Assembly: GCA_017935865.1 (NCBI GenBank)
Contig: JAGBGT010000010.1
Location: 1-45,924 of the forward strand
Length of the DNA stretch: 45,924 bases
Reading direction: 5' to 3'
DNA from: Ruminococcus sp.
GTDB lineage: Bacteria > Bacillota > Clostridia > Oscillospirales > Ruminococcaceae
Below are positions 7,679 through 15,869 of this stretch, piece by piece; positions within the stretch are counted from its first letter, which is position 1, and each line of letters begins with the position of its first letter. The notes beneath the pieces were generated by a model. The model was given only the letters and a program-made list of their open reading frames with translations, ran no database searches and was not told where the DNA came from. The position numbers were made by a program, and so were the translations under genes.

Positions 7679-10264
7679 ATGGCAGGCAAAGGAAAAAAAC
7701 CGCCCATGGGAGCGGATTTCAGAGACGAGGATTTTACAAGGAGCGGCAAGCTGAGACGAAGAAAAAAGGATGCCGCACCAAAGGAAGAGGCAGAACAGGA
7801 GACTGATGAAGCGGCTGAAAAGCCGGCGCCTGCTCCTGCGGCAGACCCGCTTGAGGAGGAATTTGAAGCGCAGGACAGGGAGACCGCAAGGATAGTCTCG
7901 GTGCTGCTCTTTGCGATAGGCGTGTTCTTCGCACTCGTTGTTCTTTTCAAGGGCGCGGACGGCTGGAGAGCGATACATCGTGGGATGCTGGGAGTTTTCG
8001 GCGTGACGGCAATTTCCGTTCCGGCGGCGATGATAGCCTCGTCCATATTAGTCGGCAAACGCAGCCAGAACAGCGGAAAATACATCTGGCTCATGATTTT
8101 CTTTGTCCTTGTTCTTTCCTCGGCGGTGCAGATCTTCTTCGTGGGAGAACTGCCCGGCTACGGGGTCAGGAAAAATATTTCTCTGTTGTATAAGGACGGC
8201 GTAAATTTCAAGGGCGGCGGCGTGATAAGTATGCTCATGGCAGGCGTGCTGCTGCGTGTACTCGGCAGACTGGGCGCAAGCATAGTGATCGCCCTGCTGA
8301 TCTTTGTGTCCGTGCTGCTGCTCACCGGCAAGGATATTTTCGACTTCCTGAAGCTTCTCTCCAAGCCCTTTATCTTCATTGGGCAGTGTCTTTCCGGCAT
8401 ACATAATGTCTTTATGGGAGGCGACTTCGAGGACGCCTTTGATGTGGAGGAGGACGAGGACGACCGGGAGAAACGCTCCTTTGACGAGGATATCGAGGCG
8501 ATCGAAATGGTAAACAGCCGTGAGAATTCCATAGATCTGCCTATATACGGACTGGACAATACCGCGGGATCATCGGAGAAAACGGCTGAACAGGCAAAAG
8601 AACAGGATGATTTCAGCCGGCTTTTCGATATACCTATTCCGGCGGAAAAAGCTCCGGAGGAGAAGAAAAACGAGAGCGATCCGGAGCTTGACGCGCTTAT
8701 CACACGTGCCGCGGAAAAGAAAGCAAAGCAGGACGAGGCAGCGTCCGGAGTGAAAAAAGAGGAGAAGAAGGAAGAGCCGCAGATGCCGCTGTATATTCTT
8801 CCGGGACTCGATCTGCTCACGCCTCCGGATATAAACTCAAACAGCGCGCAGGCGGCTGCGGAAATGCGCGAAAAGGCGGATATTATCGTCAATACCCTGA
8901 AAAGCTTCGGCGTGGAGGTAAAGATCAAGAGCATCTACCGCGGTCCGTCCATAACACGTTATGAGATACAGCCGGGAGCAGGCGTAAAGGTCTCCAAGAT
9001 AAAGGGTCTGGAGGACGATATCGCACTCAGTCTTGCGGCGCAGGGCGTGCGTATCGAAGCGCCTATTCCCGGCAAGGCGGCGGTGGGAATCGAAGTCCCG
9101 AACATAAACAAGGACACGGTCACTATCCGGGAGATGCTGTCCACGCAGGAGTACCGCAGCGCCCAGAGCAAGCTGACTTTTGCTGTGGGAAAGGACATCA
9201 CGGGAAATGCGATCATCGGCGACATTACGAAGATGCCCCATGTTATTATAGCAGGAACTACCGGCTCGGGAAAGTCTGTCTGCACCCGTTCTATCATCAT
9301 GAGCATCCTATATAAGGCGACTCCCGACGAGGTGAAGATAATCCTCATTGACCCGAAAGTGGTGGAATTTAAGGTTTTCGAGGGTACGCCGCATCTGCTG
9401 ATACCCATTGTCACAGAGGCGAAAAAGGCTGCCGGCGCTCTGAACTGGGCAGTAAACGAGATGATGCGCCGTTACAATACCTTTGCGGATATAGGCGCAA
9501 ACGATCTGCGTTCCTACAACGAAATAGCCGACGATGACGAGGATGTTCCACATATGCCGCAGATCGTCATATTTATCGACGAGCTTGCGGATATGATGCT
9601 TGTTGCCGGAAAAGAGGTAGAGGATTCTATCTGCCGTCTGGCGCAGATGGGAAGAGCTGCCGGAATACATCTTGTAGTCGCGACCCAGCGTCCTACAACG
9701 GACGTTATAACCGGACTTATCAAGGCGAATATCCCCAGCAGAATTGCGCTTTCCGTTAAATCACAGGTGGACTCCAGGACCATTATCGACATGGCTGGCG
9801 CTGATAAGCTCCTGGGTAACGGCGATATGCTGTATATGCCTATCGGAACGAGCAAGCCTATACGTGTTCAGGGCTGCTTTGCCTCGAATAAGGACATCAA
9901 CGAAACGCTGAATTTCATCCGCGCCCAGGCACAGGGCACATATGACAACAGCATTATTGACGCGGTAGAGAACTTCATACCTCAGGGCAAGGGCGATCAC
10001 GGCGGCGGAATGGACAGCGCTATCGAGGCTGGAAGCGACGAGGAATATCTGGTGAAAGCGGCGGAAGTCGCGGTAAATCTGGGACAGATCTCCATAACGC
10101 TGCTCCAGAGGAAGCTGAAGCTGGGCTATGCAAGAGCTTCACGCATCATGGACGACATGGAGGAGCGCGGCATTGTCGGCCCTACAGAGGGCGCAAAGCC
10201 GAGAAAGGTGCTCATGTCCAAGATGCAGTTTGACGAGTGGAAAATGAGAATGCTTGACAATTGA
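7679..10264 (+). CDS. ftsK: FtsK/SpoIIIE DNA translocase
   Basis: 861 residues. A charged N-terminus (1-70) is followed by four or more membrane segments between about 72 and 218. A long Glu/Lys/Ala-rich linker runs from about 250 to 370. The motor domain contains FtsK alpha and beta parts, with Walker A GTTGSGKS near 525-532 and Walker B IVIFIDELADMM near 630. The C-terminal gamma winged helix (about 795-861, EYLVKAAEVAVNLGQISITLLQRK) reads KOPS/SRS-type DNA sequences. It pumps DNA through the division or sporulation septum. Start ATG follows CGGAGGAAAA. It follows tepA, as in many Firmicutes. Confidence 0.96.
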   Translation: MAGKGKKPPMGADFRDEDFTRSGKLRRRKKDAAPKEEAEQETDEAAEKPAPAPAADPLEEEFEAQDRETARIVSVLLFAIGVFFALVVLFKGADGWRAIHRGMLGVFGVTAISVPAAMIASSILVGKRSQNSGKYIWLMIFFVLVLSSAVQIFFVGELPGYGVRKNISLLYKDGVNFKGGGVISMLMAGVLLRVLGRLGASIVIALLIFVSVLLLTGKDIFDFLKLLSKPFIFIGQCLSGIHNVFMGGDFEDAFDVEEDEDDREKRSFDEDIEAIEMVNSRENSIDLPIYGLDNTAGSSEKTAEQAKEQDDFSRLFDIPIPAEKAPEEKKNESDPELDALITRAAEKKAKQDEAASGVKKEEKKEEPQMPLYILPGLDLLTPPDINSNSAQAAAEMREKADIIVNTLKSFGVEVKIKSIYRGPSITRYEIQPGAGVKVSKIKGLEDDIALSLAAQGVRIEAPIPGKAAVGIEVPNINKDTVTIREMLSTQEYRSAQSKLTFAVGKDITGNAIIGDITKMPHVIIAGTTGSGKSVCTRSIIMSILYKATPDEVKIILIDPKVVEFKVFEGTPHLLIPIVTEAKKAAGALNWAVNEMMRRYNTFADIGANDLRSYNEIADDDEDVPHMPQIVIFIDELADMMLVAGKEVEDSICRLAQMGRAAGIHLVVATQRPTTDVITGLIKANIPSRIALSVKSQVDSRTIIDMAGADKLLGNGDMLYMPIGTSKPIRVQGCFASNKDINETLNFIRAQAQGTYDNSIIDAVENFIPQGKGDHGGGMDSAIEAGSDEEYLVKAAEVAVNLGQISITLLQRKLKLGYARASRIMDDMEERGIVGPTEGAKPRKVLMSKMQFDEWKMRMLDN

Positions 10265-10303
10265 TGCTGAGAGCCGCGATTGTCATTCAGAGAGGGTGAA
10301 AAA

Positions 10304-12256
10304 ATGTACGATGAGTTTATACCAGTTTCAAAAAAGGAAATGGAGGAGCTTGGGATCAGGCAGTTCGACTTCATTTACGTAACAGGTGACGCATATGTGG
10401 ATCATCCAAGCTTCGGAGCGGCGATCATCACGCGCCTTATTCAGGCAATGGGCTTTACCGTAGGCATTATCTCCCAGCCGGACTGGCACAGCGACCGGGA
10501 TTTCCGCAGATTCGGCGCTCCGAAGTACGCATTTCTCGTAACCTCGGGAAATATCGACTCCATGGTCGCCCACTACACGGCGGCGAAAAGAAAACGCTCC
10601 GACGACGCCTACACTCCCGGCGGAAAGGCAGGAAAACGTCCTGACAGAGCCGTTATCGTGTACTGTAAGAAGATCCGCGAATATTTCGGGGATGTGCCGG
10701 TGGCAATCGGCGGACTGGAGGCTTCTCTGCGCCGTTTTGCCCACTACGATTACTGGGACGACGGCGTCCGTCCCTCTATACTGGCGGACAGCGGCGCGGA
10801 TATTCTGATGTACGGCATGGGCGAGCACCAGATACAGGAGCTTTGCAGCCGTCTTGCGGCAGGTGAGAATATCCGTGACATCCGCGATATACGAGGTACG
10901 TGCTACATGACGGAGCCGGTGAACACGCCTTTGGGAGCGGCGCAGTGTCCGTCCCTGGAGCAGGTGCGCGAGAGCAAGAGAGAGTATGCCAAGGCGACGA
11001 AGATACAGTACGACTGGCAGGACGAGGTCTACGGCAAGATCGTGATACAGCGTCACGGAAATATGATGCTTGTGCAGAATCCCCCGGCGAAGAGCCTGAC
11101 TACTGAGGAGCTGGACTACATCTACAGCCTGCCGTATACGCGGCGGTATCATCCGTCCTACGAGGCTGAGGGCGGCGTTCCGGGAATTGAAGAGGTGCGT
11201 TTTTCCATTACCCATAACCGGGGCTGCTTCGGCTACTGCAACTTCTGCTCGATCGCTCTTCATCAGGGCAGACGCGTAACCGTCCGGAGCGAAGAGTCGG
11301 TGCTTGCGGAGGCGGAGCGGATAACGAAAATGCCTGATTTCAAGGGATATATCCACGACGTCGGAGGCCCTACGGCTAATTTCCGGCACACCTCCTGCGA
11401 AAAGCAGATGGAAAAGGGGTTGTGCATGGGAAAAAAGTGCCTTGCGCCTACGCCATGTCCTGCATTAAAGGCAGATCACAGGGAATATCTGGCTCTACTG
11501 CGGAAGATACGCAAGGTAAAAGGCGTCAAGAGAGTTTTTATCCGTTCGGGAATAAGATATGATTATCTCATGGAGGATAAAAACGACGAATTTATCCGGG
11601 AGCTGATAAAATATCATGTCAGCGGACAGCTAAAAGTTGCTCCTGAGCACTGCTCGGCGGTAGTGCTGGACAAAATGGGAAAGCCCCACATCGAGGCGTA
11701 CAAGGCGTTCCAGAAGCGCTTTTACGAGATCACCAAGGGGATAGGAAAGGAGCAGTATCTCGTGCCCTATCTCATGTCATCCCACCCGGGAAGCACGCTG
11801 AACGAGGCGATAGACCTCGCCCTCTTCCTCCGTGACAACAAAATACGCCCGGAGCAGGTTCAGGACTTCTATCCCACGCCGGGAACGATATCCACCTGTA
11901 TGTTCTACACGGAGCTTGACCCGTATACCATGGAAAAGGTGTACGTGCCGAAAACTCCCAGAGAAAAGGCGATGCAGAGGGCGCTGCTCCAGTATTTCCG
12001 GCCGCAGAACAGGGAGCTTGTGCTGGAGGCGCTGAAAAAGGCAGGACGTTTCGATCTTATCGGTACAGCCCCCGGATGTCTGGTAAATGATACGGCGGCA
12101 GACAGCCGGAAGAGGGCTGCAAAGGATGGTGACAAATCATGGCAAAGAAGCAAAGCAGGTCGGGAGGATCGCGGAGCACGGCAAAAAGGCAGTTCGGGAC
12201 GATCCCAAAAACAGGCAGGCGGAAAAGATCAGCGAAAAAATCGAAGGAATGGATGA
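10304..12256 (+). CDS. ygiQ: YgiQ family radical SAM protein
   Basis: 650 residues from ATG at 10304, which follows AGAGGGTG by 5 nt; an in-frame TTG at 10280 lacks a ribosome site. The N-terminal YgiQ domain contains DAYVDHPSFG and GLEASLRRFAHYDYWDD. The radical SAM Cys triad CFGYCNFC is near residues 308-315. A second Cys-rich stretch follows (CEKQMEKGLCMGKKC...PCPAL). The substrate of this family is unknown. The last 40 or so residues are a low-complexity Lys/Arg/Gln/Gly tail that overlaps the next gene by 118 nt in another frame. Confidence 0.92.
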   Translation: MYDEFIPVSKKEMEELGIRQFDFIYVTGDAYVDHPSFGAAIITRLIQAMGFTVGIISQPDWHSDRDFRRFGAPKYAFLVTSGNIDSMVAHYTAAKRKRSDDAYTPGGKAGKRPDRAVIVYCKKIREYFGDVPVAIGGLEASLRRFAHYDYWDDGVRPSILADSGADILMYGMGEHQIQELCSRLAAGENIRDIRDIRGTCYMTEPVNTPLGAAQCPSLEQVRESKREYAKATKIQYDWQDEVYGKIVIQRHGNMMLVQNPPAKSLTTEELDYIYSLPYTRRYHPSYEAEGGVPGIEEVRFSITHNRGCFGYCNFCSIALHQGRRVTVRSEESVLAEAERITKMPDFKGYIHDVGGPTANFRHTSCEKQMEKGLCMGKKCLAPTPCPALKADHREYLALLRKIRKVKGVKRVFIRSGIRYDYLMEDKNDEFIRELIKYHVSGQLKVAPEHCSAVVLDKMGKPHIEAYKAFQKRFYEITKGIGKEQYLVPYLMSSHPGSTLNEAIDLALFLRDNKIRPEQVQDFYPTPGTISTCMFYTELDPYTMEKVYVPKTPREKAMQRALLQYFRPQNRELVLEALKKAGRFDLIGTAPGCLVNDTAADSRKRAAKDGDKSWQRSKAGREDRGARQKGSSGRSQKQAGGKDQRKNRRNG

Positions 12257-13107
12257 TCTGGCTTTTTCTGGCAATTGCCGCCATGGTGATCTTCTCTTAT
12301 TTTACATATAAACAGGCAAAGACGGCGGATGGAAGCCTTTCTGTGCATTATATCGACGTGGGACAGGGCGACGCTGTCTATATTTCCTGCGGAGATAAAA
12401 ATATGCTCATCGACAGCGGCGAGGTCTCCCAGGGCGATGCGGTGTGCGCGTATCTCCGTGAGCAGGGCGTGGAGTCGCTGGACTACGTTATCGGTACGCA
12501 TCCCCACTCCGACCATATGGGCGGAATGGCGGCGGTAGTGCAGTCGTTTGATATCGGCGAGTTCATTATGCCGCACCTTGCCGACGAGGATTTTCCGGCA
12601 ACGAAATATTTCGAGCGTTTTCTCGATGCCGCCGAGGAGAAAGATCTGAATATCACCGAGGCTAAGCTTGGCATGAAGGTGCCTTTCGGAGACGCACAGT
12701 GGGAGATCATTGCCCCTGTGGAGGAGACGTACGGCAACACAAACAACTACTCCGTGGGGATCATCCTGCGGTACGGTGAAAGCAGCTTTATTTTTACGGG
12801 AGATGCGGAAAAACAGGCTGAAGAACAAATTCTTGAGTCCTATCCGCTTCGTCATATCGACGTGTACAAGACAGGTCATCACGGCAGCGATACTTCAAGC
12901 AGCGAGAAATTTCTGGAGGCGATCTCCCCGGATTATGCCGTAATTTCCTGCGGCGAGGGCAACTCCTACGGTCATCCCGACGATGTGACTATGGAAAAGC
13001 TGGAAAAATATACGGATAAAATTTACAGGACTGACCTCTGCGGAACAGTGGTCATAACTACTGACGGCGAAAATATCAGCGTCAGCACAGAGAGGAGCGC
13101 AGCATGA
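12139..13107 (+). CDS. ComEC-like metallo-beta-lactamase-fold hydrolase, membrane anchored
   Basis: 322 residues from ATG 12139 (site AAAGGATGGTG). A basic N-terminus (about 37 residues), one membrane anchor (about 38-57) and an extracytoplasmic metallo-beta-lactamase domain: HYIDVGQGDA, the metal ligands THPHSDHMGG (about 120-129), FTGDAEKQAE and TGHHGSDTSSS. This matches the stand-alone ComEC C-terminal domain; such proteins may be nucleases or phosphodiesterases, substrate unknown. The next gene, DUF3006, is its usual partner and overlaps by 4 nt. An alternative start at 12253 (ATGA overlap with the ygiQ stop) would remove the basic tail and leave only the anchor, so the start is uncertain. 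Confidence 0.87.
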   Translation: MAKKQSRSGGSRSTAKRQFGTIPKTGRRKRSAKKSKEWMIWLFLAIAAMVIFSYFTYKQAKTADGSLSVHYIDVGQGDAVYISCGDKNMLIDSGEVSQGDAVCAYLREQGVESLDYVIGTHPHSDHMGGMAAVVQSFDIGEFIMPHLADEDFPATKYFERFLDAAEEKDLNITEAKLGMKVPFGDAQWEIIAPVEETYGNTNNYSVGIILRYGESSFIFTGDAEKQAEEQILESYPLRHIDVYKTGHHGSDTSSSEKFLEAISPDYAVISCGEGNSYGHPDDVTMEKLEKYTDKIYRTDLCGTVVITTDGENISVSTERSAA

Positions 13108-13319
13108 TAATTGACAGATTCGAGGGAGATATTGCGGTGGTCGAAACAGATGAGGGCTTCCGGGATATACCGCGTTCGCAGCTTCCGGCAGAGGCTGAGG
13201 AGGGCGATGTGCTTGCATCCTGCGACGGCTGCTATGTGGTCGATAAGGAGGCTGCCGAGCGGAGAAGAAGCTCTGCGGCAAGCCGGATGAAACGGCTCAT
13301 GAACAAAGGCGGTTTATGA
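13104..13319 (+). CDS. DUF3006 protein
   Basis: 71 residues. The first half, MIIDRFEGDIAVVETDEGF, is the family signature of a small beta-barrel-like protein; the second half is a Lys/Arg/Glu-rich helix. The start overlaps the preceding hydrolase by 4 nt. DUF3006 genes are regularly paired with ComEC-like metallo-beta-lactamase proteins, but their role is unknown; a regulatory or accessory subunit is the simplest guess. Confidence 0.8.
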   Translation: MIIDRFEGDIAVVETDEGFRDIPRSQLPAEAEEGDVLASCDGCYVVDKEAAERRRSSAASRMKRLMNKGGL

Positions 13320-13320
13320 T

Positions 13321-14538
13321 ATGACGGACACTATTATTATAGGAGCAGGTGCAGCAGGATGTATGGCTGCGGTGTTTGCCGCGCGATACGGAAAAAAGGT
13401 GCTCCTGTTTGAGAGCGGCAGCCGTATAGGCAGAAAGCTGCGGATAACCGGCAAGGGCAGATGCAATGTTACCAACAATTCCCCGACAGAGGAGCATATG
13501 CGGAATATTCCCGTTAATTCCAGGTTTCTCTACAGCGCCTTTTCTCAATTCGGCGCGGAAGAGACCATGAGCTTCTTCGAGGAGCTGGGAGTATCGCTGA
13601 AAACTGAGCGCGGCAACCGCGTTTTCCCGGTCAGCGACAATGCGGAGGATGTGGTGAACGCATTTGAGCGCGAACTGAAAAATACCGGTGTGAAGCTGAT
13701 AAAGCAGCCTGTCTCCTCGCTTATCCTGGAGGAGGGCAGGTGCTGCGGCGTTGTTTCCGGCGGAAAGGAATACCGCAGCGGAAGCGTTCTTATTGCCTGC
13801 GGAGGAAAATCCTACCCGGGTACAGGCTCAACAGGTGACGGTTACCGTTTTGCGAAATCCGCCGGACATACCGTAACAGAGCTGAAACCAAGCCTGGTGC
13901 CGCTGGTTTCCAGGGATAAATTCTGCGCTGAGCTTATGGGGCTTTCCCTGAGAAACGTCACTGCGCAGTTGTACGACGGCGGCAAGCTTATTTTCAGCGA
14001 GCTGGGAGAGATGCTGTTCACCCATTTCGGCGTCAGCGGCCCTCTCGTCCTCAGCGCAAGCAGCCATATCCGGGAGATGCAGCCCGGCAGATACAGACTT
14101 GTAATCGACCTGAAGCCGGGGCTTTCACCGGAGCAGCTTGACGCCAGGATAAAGCGTGATTTCGCAGAGAATCTCAACCGCGATTTCCGGAACGGCATAA
14201 GAAAGCTGCTGCCGGCTAAGCTGATACCGGTTATTATCCGGCTTTCCGGAATAGACCCGGAGCGGAAGATAAACGGCATAACCAGGGAAGAGCGGCGGAA
14301 ATTCGGGGAGCTGATAAAGGCATTCCCGGTGAAGATCTCGGGATTCCGCCCCATAGAAGAGGCGATAATCACCAGCGGCGGCGTGTCGGTCAGGGAGATA
14401 GATCCGCGGACGATGGAGTCGAAGATATGTCCCGGACTCTTCTTCGCCGGGGAGGTCATCGACGTAGACGCCTACACCGGCGGATTCAACTTGCAGATAG
14501 CCTTTTCAACGGCATATTCGGCAGCCATATACTTATAA
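13321..14538 (+). CDS. BaiN/HI0933-like NAD(P)/FAD-dependent oxidoreductase
   Basis: 405 residues. An N-terminal Rossmann motif TIIIGAGAAGCMAA binds FAD; the family motif RKLRITGKGRCNVTN follows at about 40-55; CGGKSYPGTGSTGDGY is in the middle; and the C-terminal FAD-binding stretch is GLFFAGEVIDVDAYTGGFNLQ. It is a member of the HI0933/YhiN flavoprotein family. Some members were named BaiN for bile acid dehydroxylation, but most have no proven substrate. It often precedes cmk-plsC-ispH in Clostridia, as here. It begins 1 nt after DUF3006. Confidence 0.88.
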   Translation: MTDTIIIGAGAAGCMAAVFAARYGKKVLLFESGSRIGRKLRITGKGRCNVTNNSPTEEHMRNIPVNSRFLYSAFSQFGAEETMSFFEELGVSLKTERGNRVFPVSDNAEDVVNAFERELKNTGVKLIKQPVSSLILEEGRCCGVVSGGKEYRSGSVLIACGGKSYPGTGSTGDGYRFAKSAGHTVTELKPSLVPLVSRDKFCAELMGLSLRNVTAQLYDGGKLIFSELGEMLFTHFGVSGPLVLSASSHIREMQPGRYRLVIDLKPGLSPEQLDARIKRDFAENLNRDFRNGIRKLLPAKLIPVIIRLSGIDPERKINGITREERRKFGELIKAFPVKISGFRPIEEAIITSGGVSVREIDPRTMESKICPGLFFAGEVIDVDAYTGGFNLQIAFSTAYSAAIYL

Positions 14539-14564
14539 TAACAGAGCAGAAAAGGAGCAGAAAA

Positions 14565-15224
14565 ATGAAAACGGTCAATATAGCAATAGACGGCCCGGCA
14601 GGGGCAGGAAAGAGCACTATAGCGAAAAAGGTTTCGGCGGAGCTGGGATATATCTACGTAGACACAGGCGCAATGTACCGTGCAGTCGCATTGTATCTCA
14701 CTGAAAAGGGGACTGCTGAGGAAGATATTCCGGCAGAGGTGAAAGGCGCCGATGTTTCGCTGAAATTTGTGGACGGCGTCCAGAGAGTGTATCTTGGAGA
14801 CAGGGATGTTTCAGAGCTTATCAGAACTCCGGAGATCTCAATGGCGGCTTCAAAGACGTCCGCCGTTCCTGCAGTCAGGGCACGGCTTTTCGATTTGCAG
14901 CAGAAGCTGGCAAAGGAGAATAACGTAATAATGGACGGCAGGGATATAGGAACGGTCGTGCTGCCCCATGCCGATGTAAAGATCTTCCTGACAGCCTCCG
15001 CGGAGGAGAGGGCTTCACGGCGGTATAAGGAGCTTTCGGAGAAGCCCGGCTGCCCGGCGTATCAGGAGATACTGGACGACATCATCAAGCGCGATTACCA
15101 GGATATGCACCGTGAGACAGCTCCCCTGAAACAGGCGGAGGACGCAGTGCTGGTGGATTCCACCAAGCTTTCCTTGGATGAGGTCGTGGCTGAGATAACG
15201 AGAATAATCCGCGAACGGATATAG
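14565..15224 (+). CDS. cmk: Cytidylate kinase
   Basis: 219 residues from ATG 14565, which follows AAAGGAGC; an upstream in-frame start at 14427 lies inside the previous gene and adds an Arg-rich artefact. P-loop IDGPAGAGKSTIAKK, the NMP-binding stretch YVDTGAMYRAVAL, DGRDIGTVVLPHADVKIFLTAS, and the lid region RASRRYKEL. It phosphorylates CMP and dCMP. It is followed by plsC and ispH-rpsA, the standard clostridial order. Confidence 0.96.
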   Translation: MKTVNIAIDGPAGAGKSTIAKKVSAELGYIYVDTGAMYRAVALYLTEKGTAEEDIPAEVKGADVSLKFVDGVQRVYLGDRDVSELIRTPEISMAASKTSAVPAVRARLFDLQQKLAKENNVIMDGRDIGTVVLPHADVKIFLTASAEERASRRYKELSEKPGCPAYQEILDDIIKRDYQDMHRETAPLKQAEDAVLVDSTKLSLDEVVAEITRIIRERI

Positions 15225-15236
15225 CAGGTGAGACAA

Positions 15237-15869
15237 ATGTATTACGTTGCAAAATTTCTGGTATGGATAGCGTTTCACATTTCTTTCCGCCTGAGATTTC
15301 AGGGGAGGGAGAATATTCCCAAAAAAGAGCAGGTCATTTATGCCTCGAACCACCGGACAAACGCCGATCCGCCTCTTGTGGGCTGCGGAGCGAGAGGAAA
15401 GTACGCATTTATGGCGAAGGAGGAGCTTTTCAGGAACAAGCTCTTCGCCTGGCTGATACGCTCTCTCGGAGCATTTCCGGTCTCACGGGGCAAGGGCGAT
15501 ACGGCGGTGCTTGATACGGCTGTGGAGCGGCTGGAGGGCGGCAGAAGCCTTATGATCTTTCCGGAGGGCACTCGTTCAAAGGACGGCAAGGTCCACCGGG
15601 GACATTCCGGAGCTGCGGTCATATCCGTAAGATCGGGGAAAGCCATAATCCCGGTGGGTATCGTTTTCGGCGAGAAGCTGAAATTCCGCACGAGGGTCAC
15701 GGTAAAGTACGGCGAGTCGATTTTCCCCGGAGACTATGTCGACGACCTGGAAAATCCAAATCCCAGGCAGCTTGTTAAGCTGAAAAACAAGTATATGGAG
15801 GAAATAAAGCGGCTTGTTGAGGGCGAGCCGGAGACGGCGGAGTCTGCCGGGGAGGAGAAAAATGAATAG
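15237..15869 (+). CDS. plsC: 1-acylglycerol-3-phosphate acyltransferase
   Basis: 210 residues. The start is ATG 15237, preceded by GCAGGTGAG; a GTG at 15228 is part of that ribosome site. The acyltransferase motif HX4D is NHRTNAD (about residues 38-44), and FPEGTRS is the glycerol-phosphate-binding motif. A hydrophobic N-terminal segment anchors it to the membrane. It acylates lysophosphatidate to phosphatidate in phospholipid synthesis. The stop codon lies 8 nt inside ispH-rpsA, so the two are translationally coupled. Confidence 0.92.
   Translation: MYYVAKFLVWIAFHISFRLRFQGRENIPKKEQVIYASNHRTNADPPLVGCGARGKYAFMAKEELFRNKLFAWLIRSLGAFPVSRGKGDTAVLDTAVERLEGGRSLMIFPEGTRSKDGKVHRGHSGAAVISVRSGKAIIPVGIVFGEKLKFRTRVTVKYGESIFPGDYVDDLENPNPRQLVKLKNKYMEEIKRLVEGEPETAESAGEEKNE

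Noticed and set aside
10328..11389. 353-residue minus-strand open frame
   Set aside because: It lies wholly inside ygiQ, which has clear radical SAM motifs; the antisense product is low-complexity and unrecognisable.
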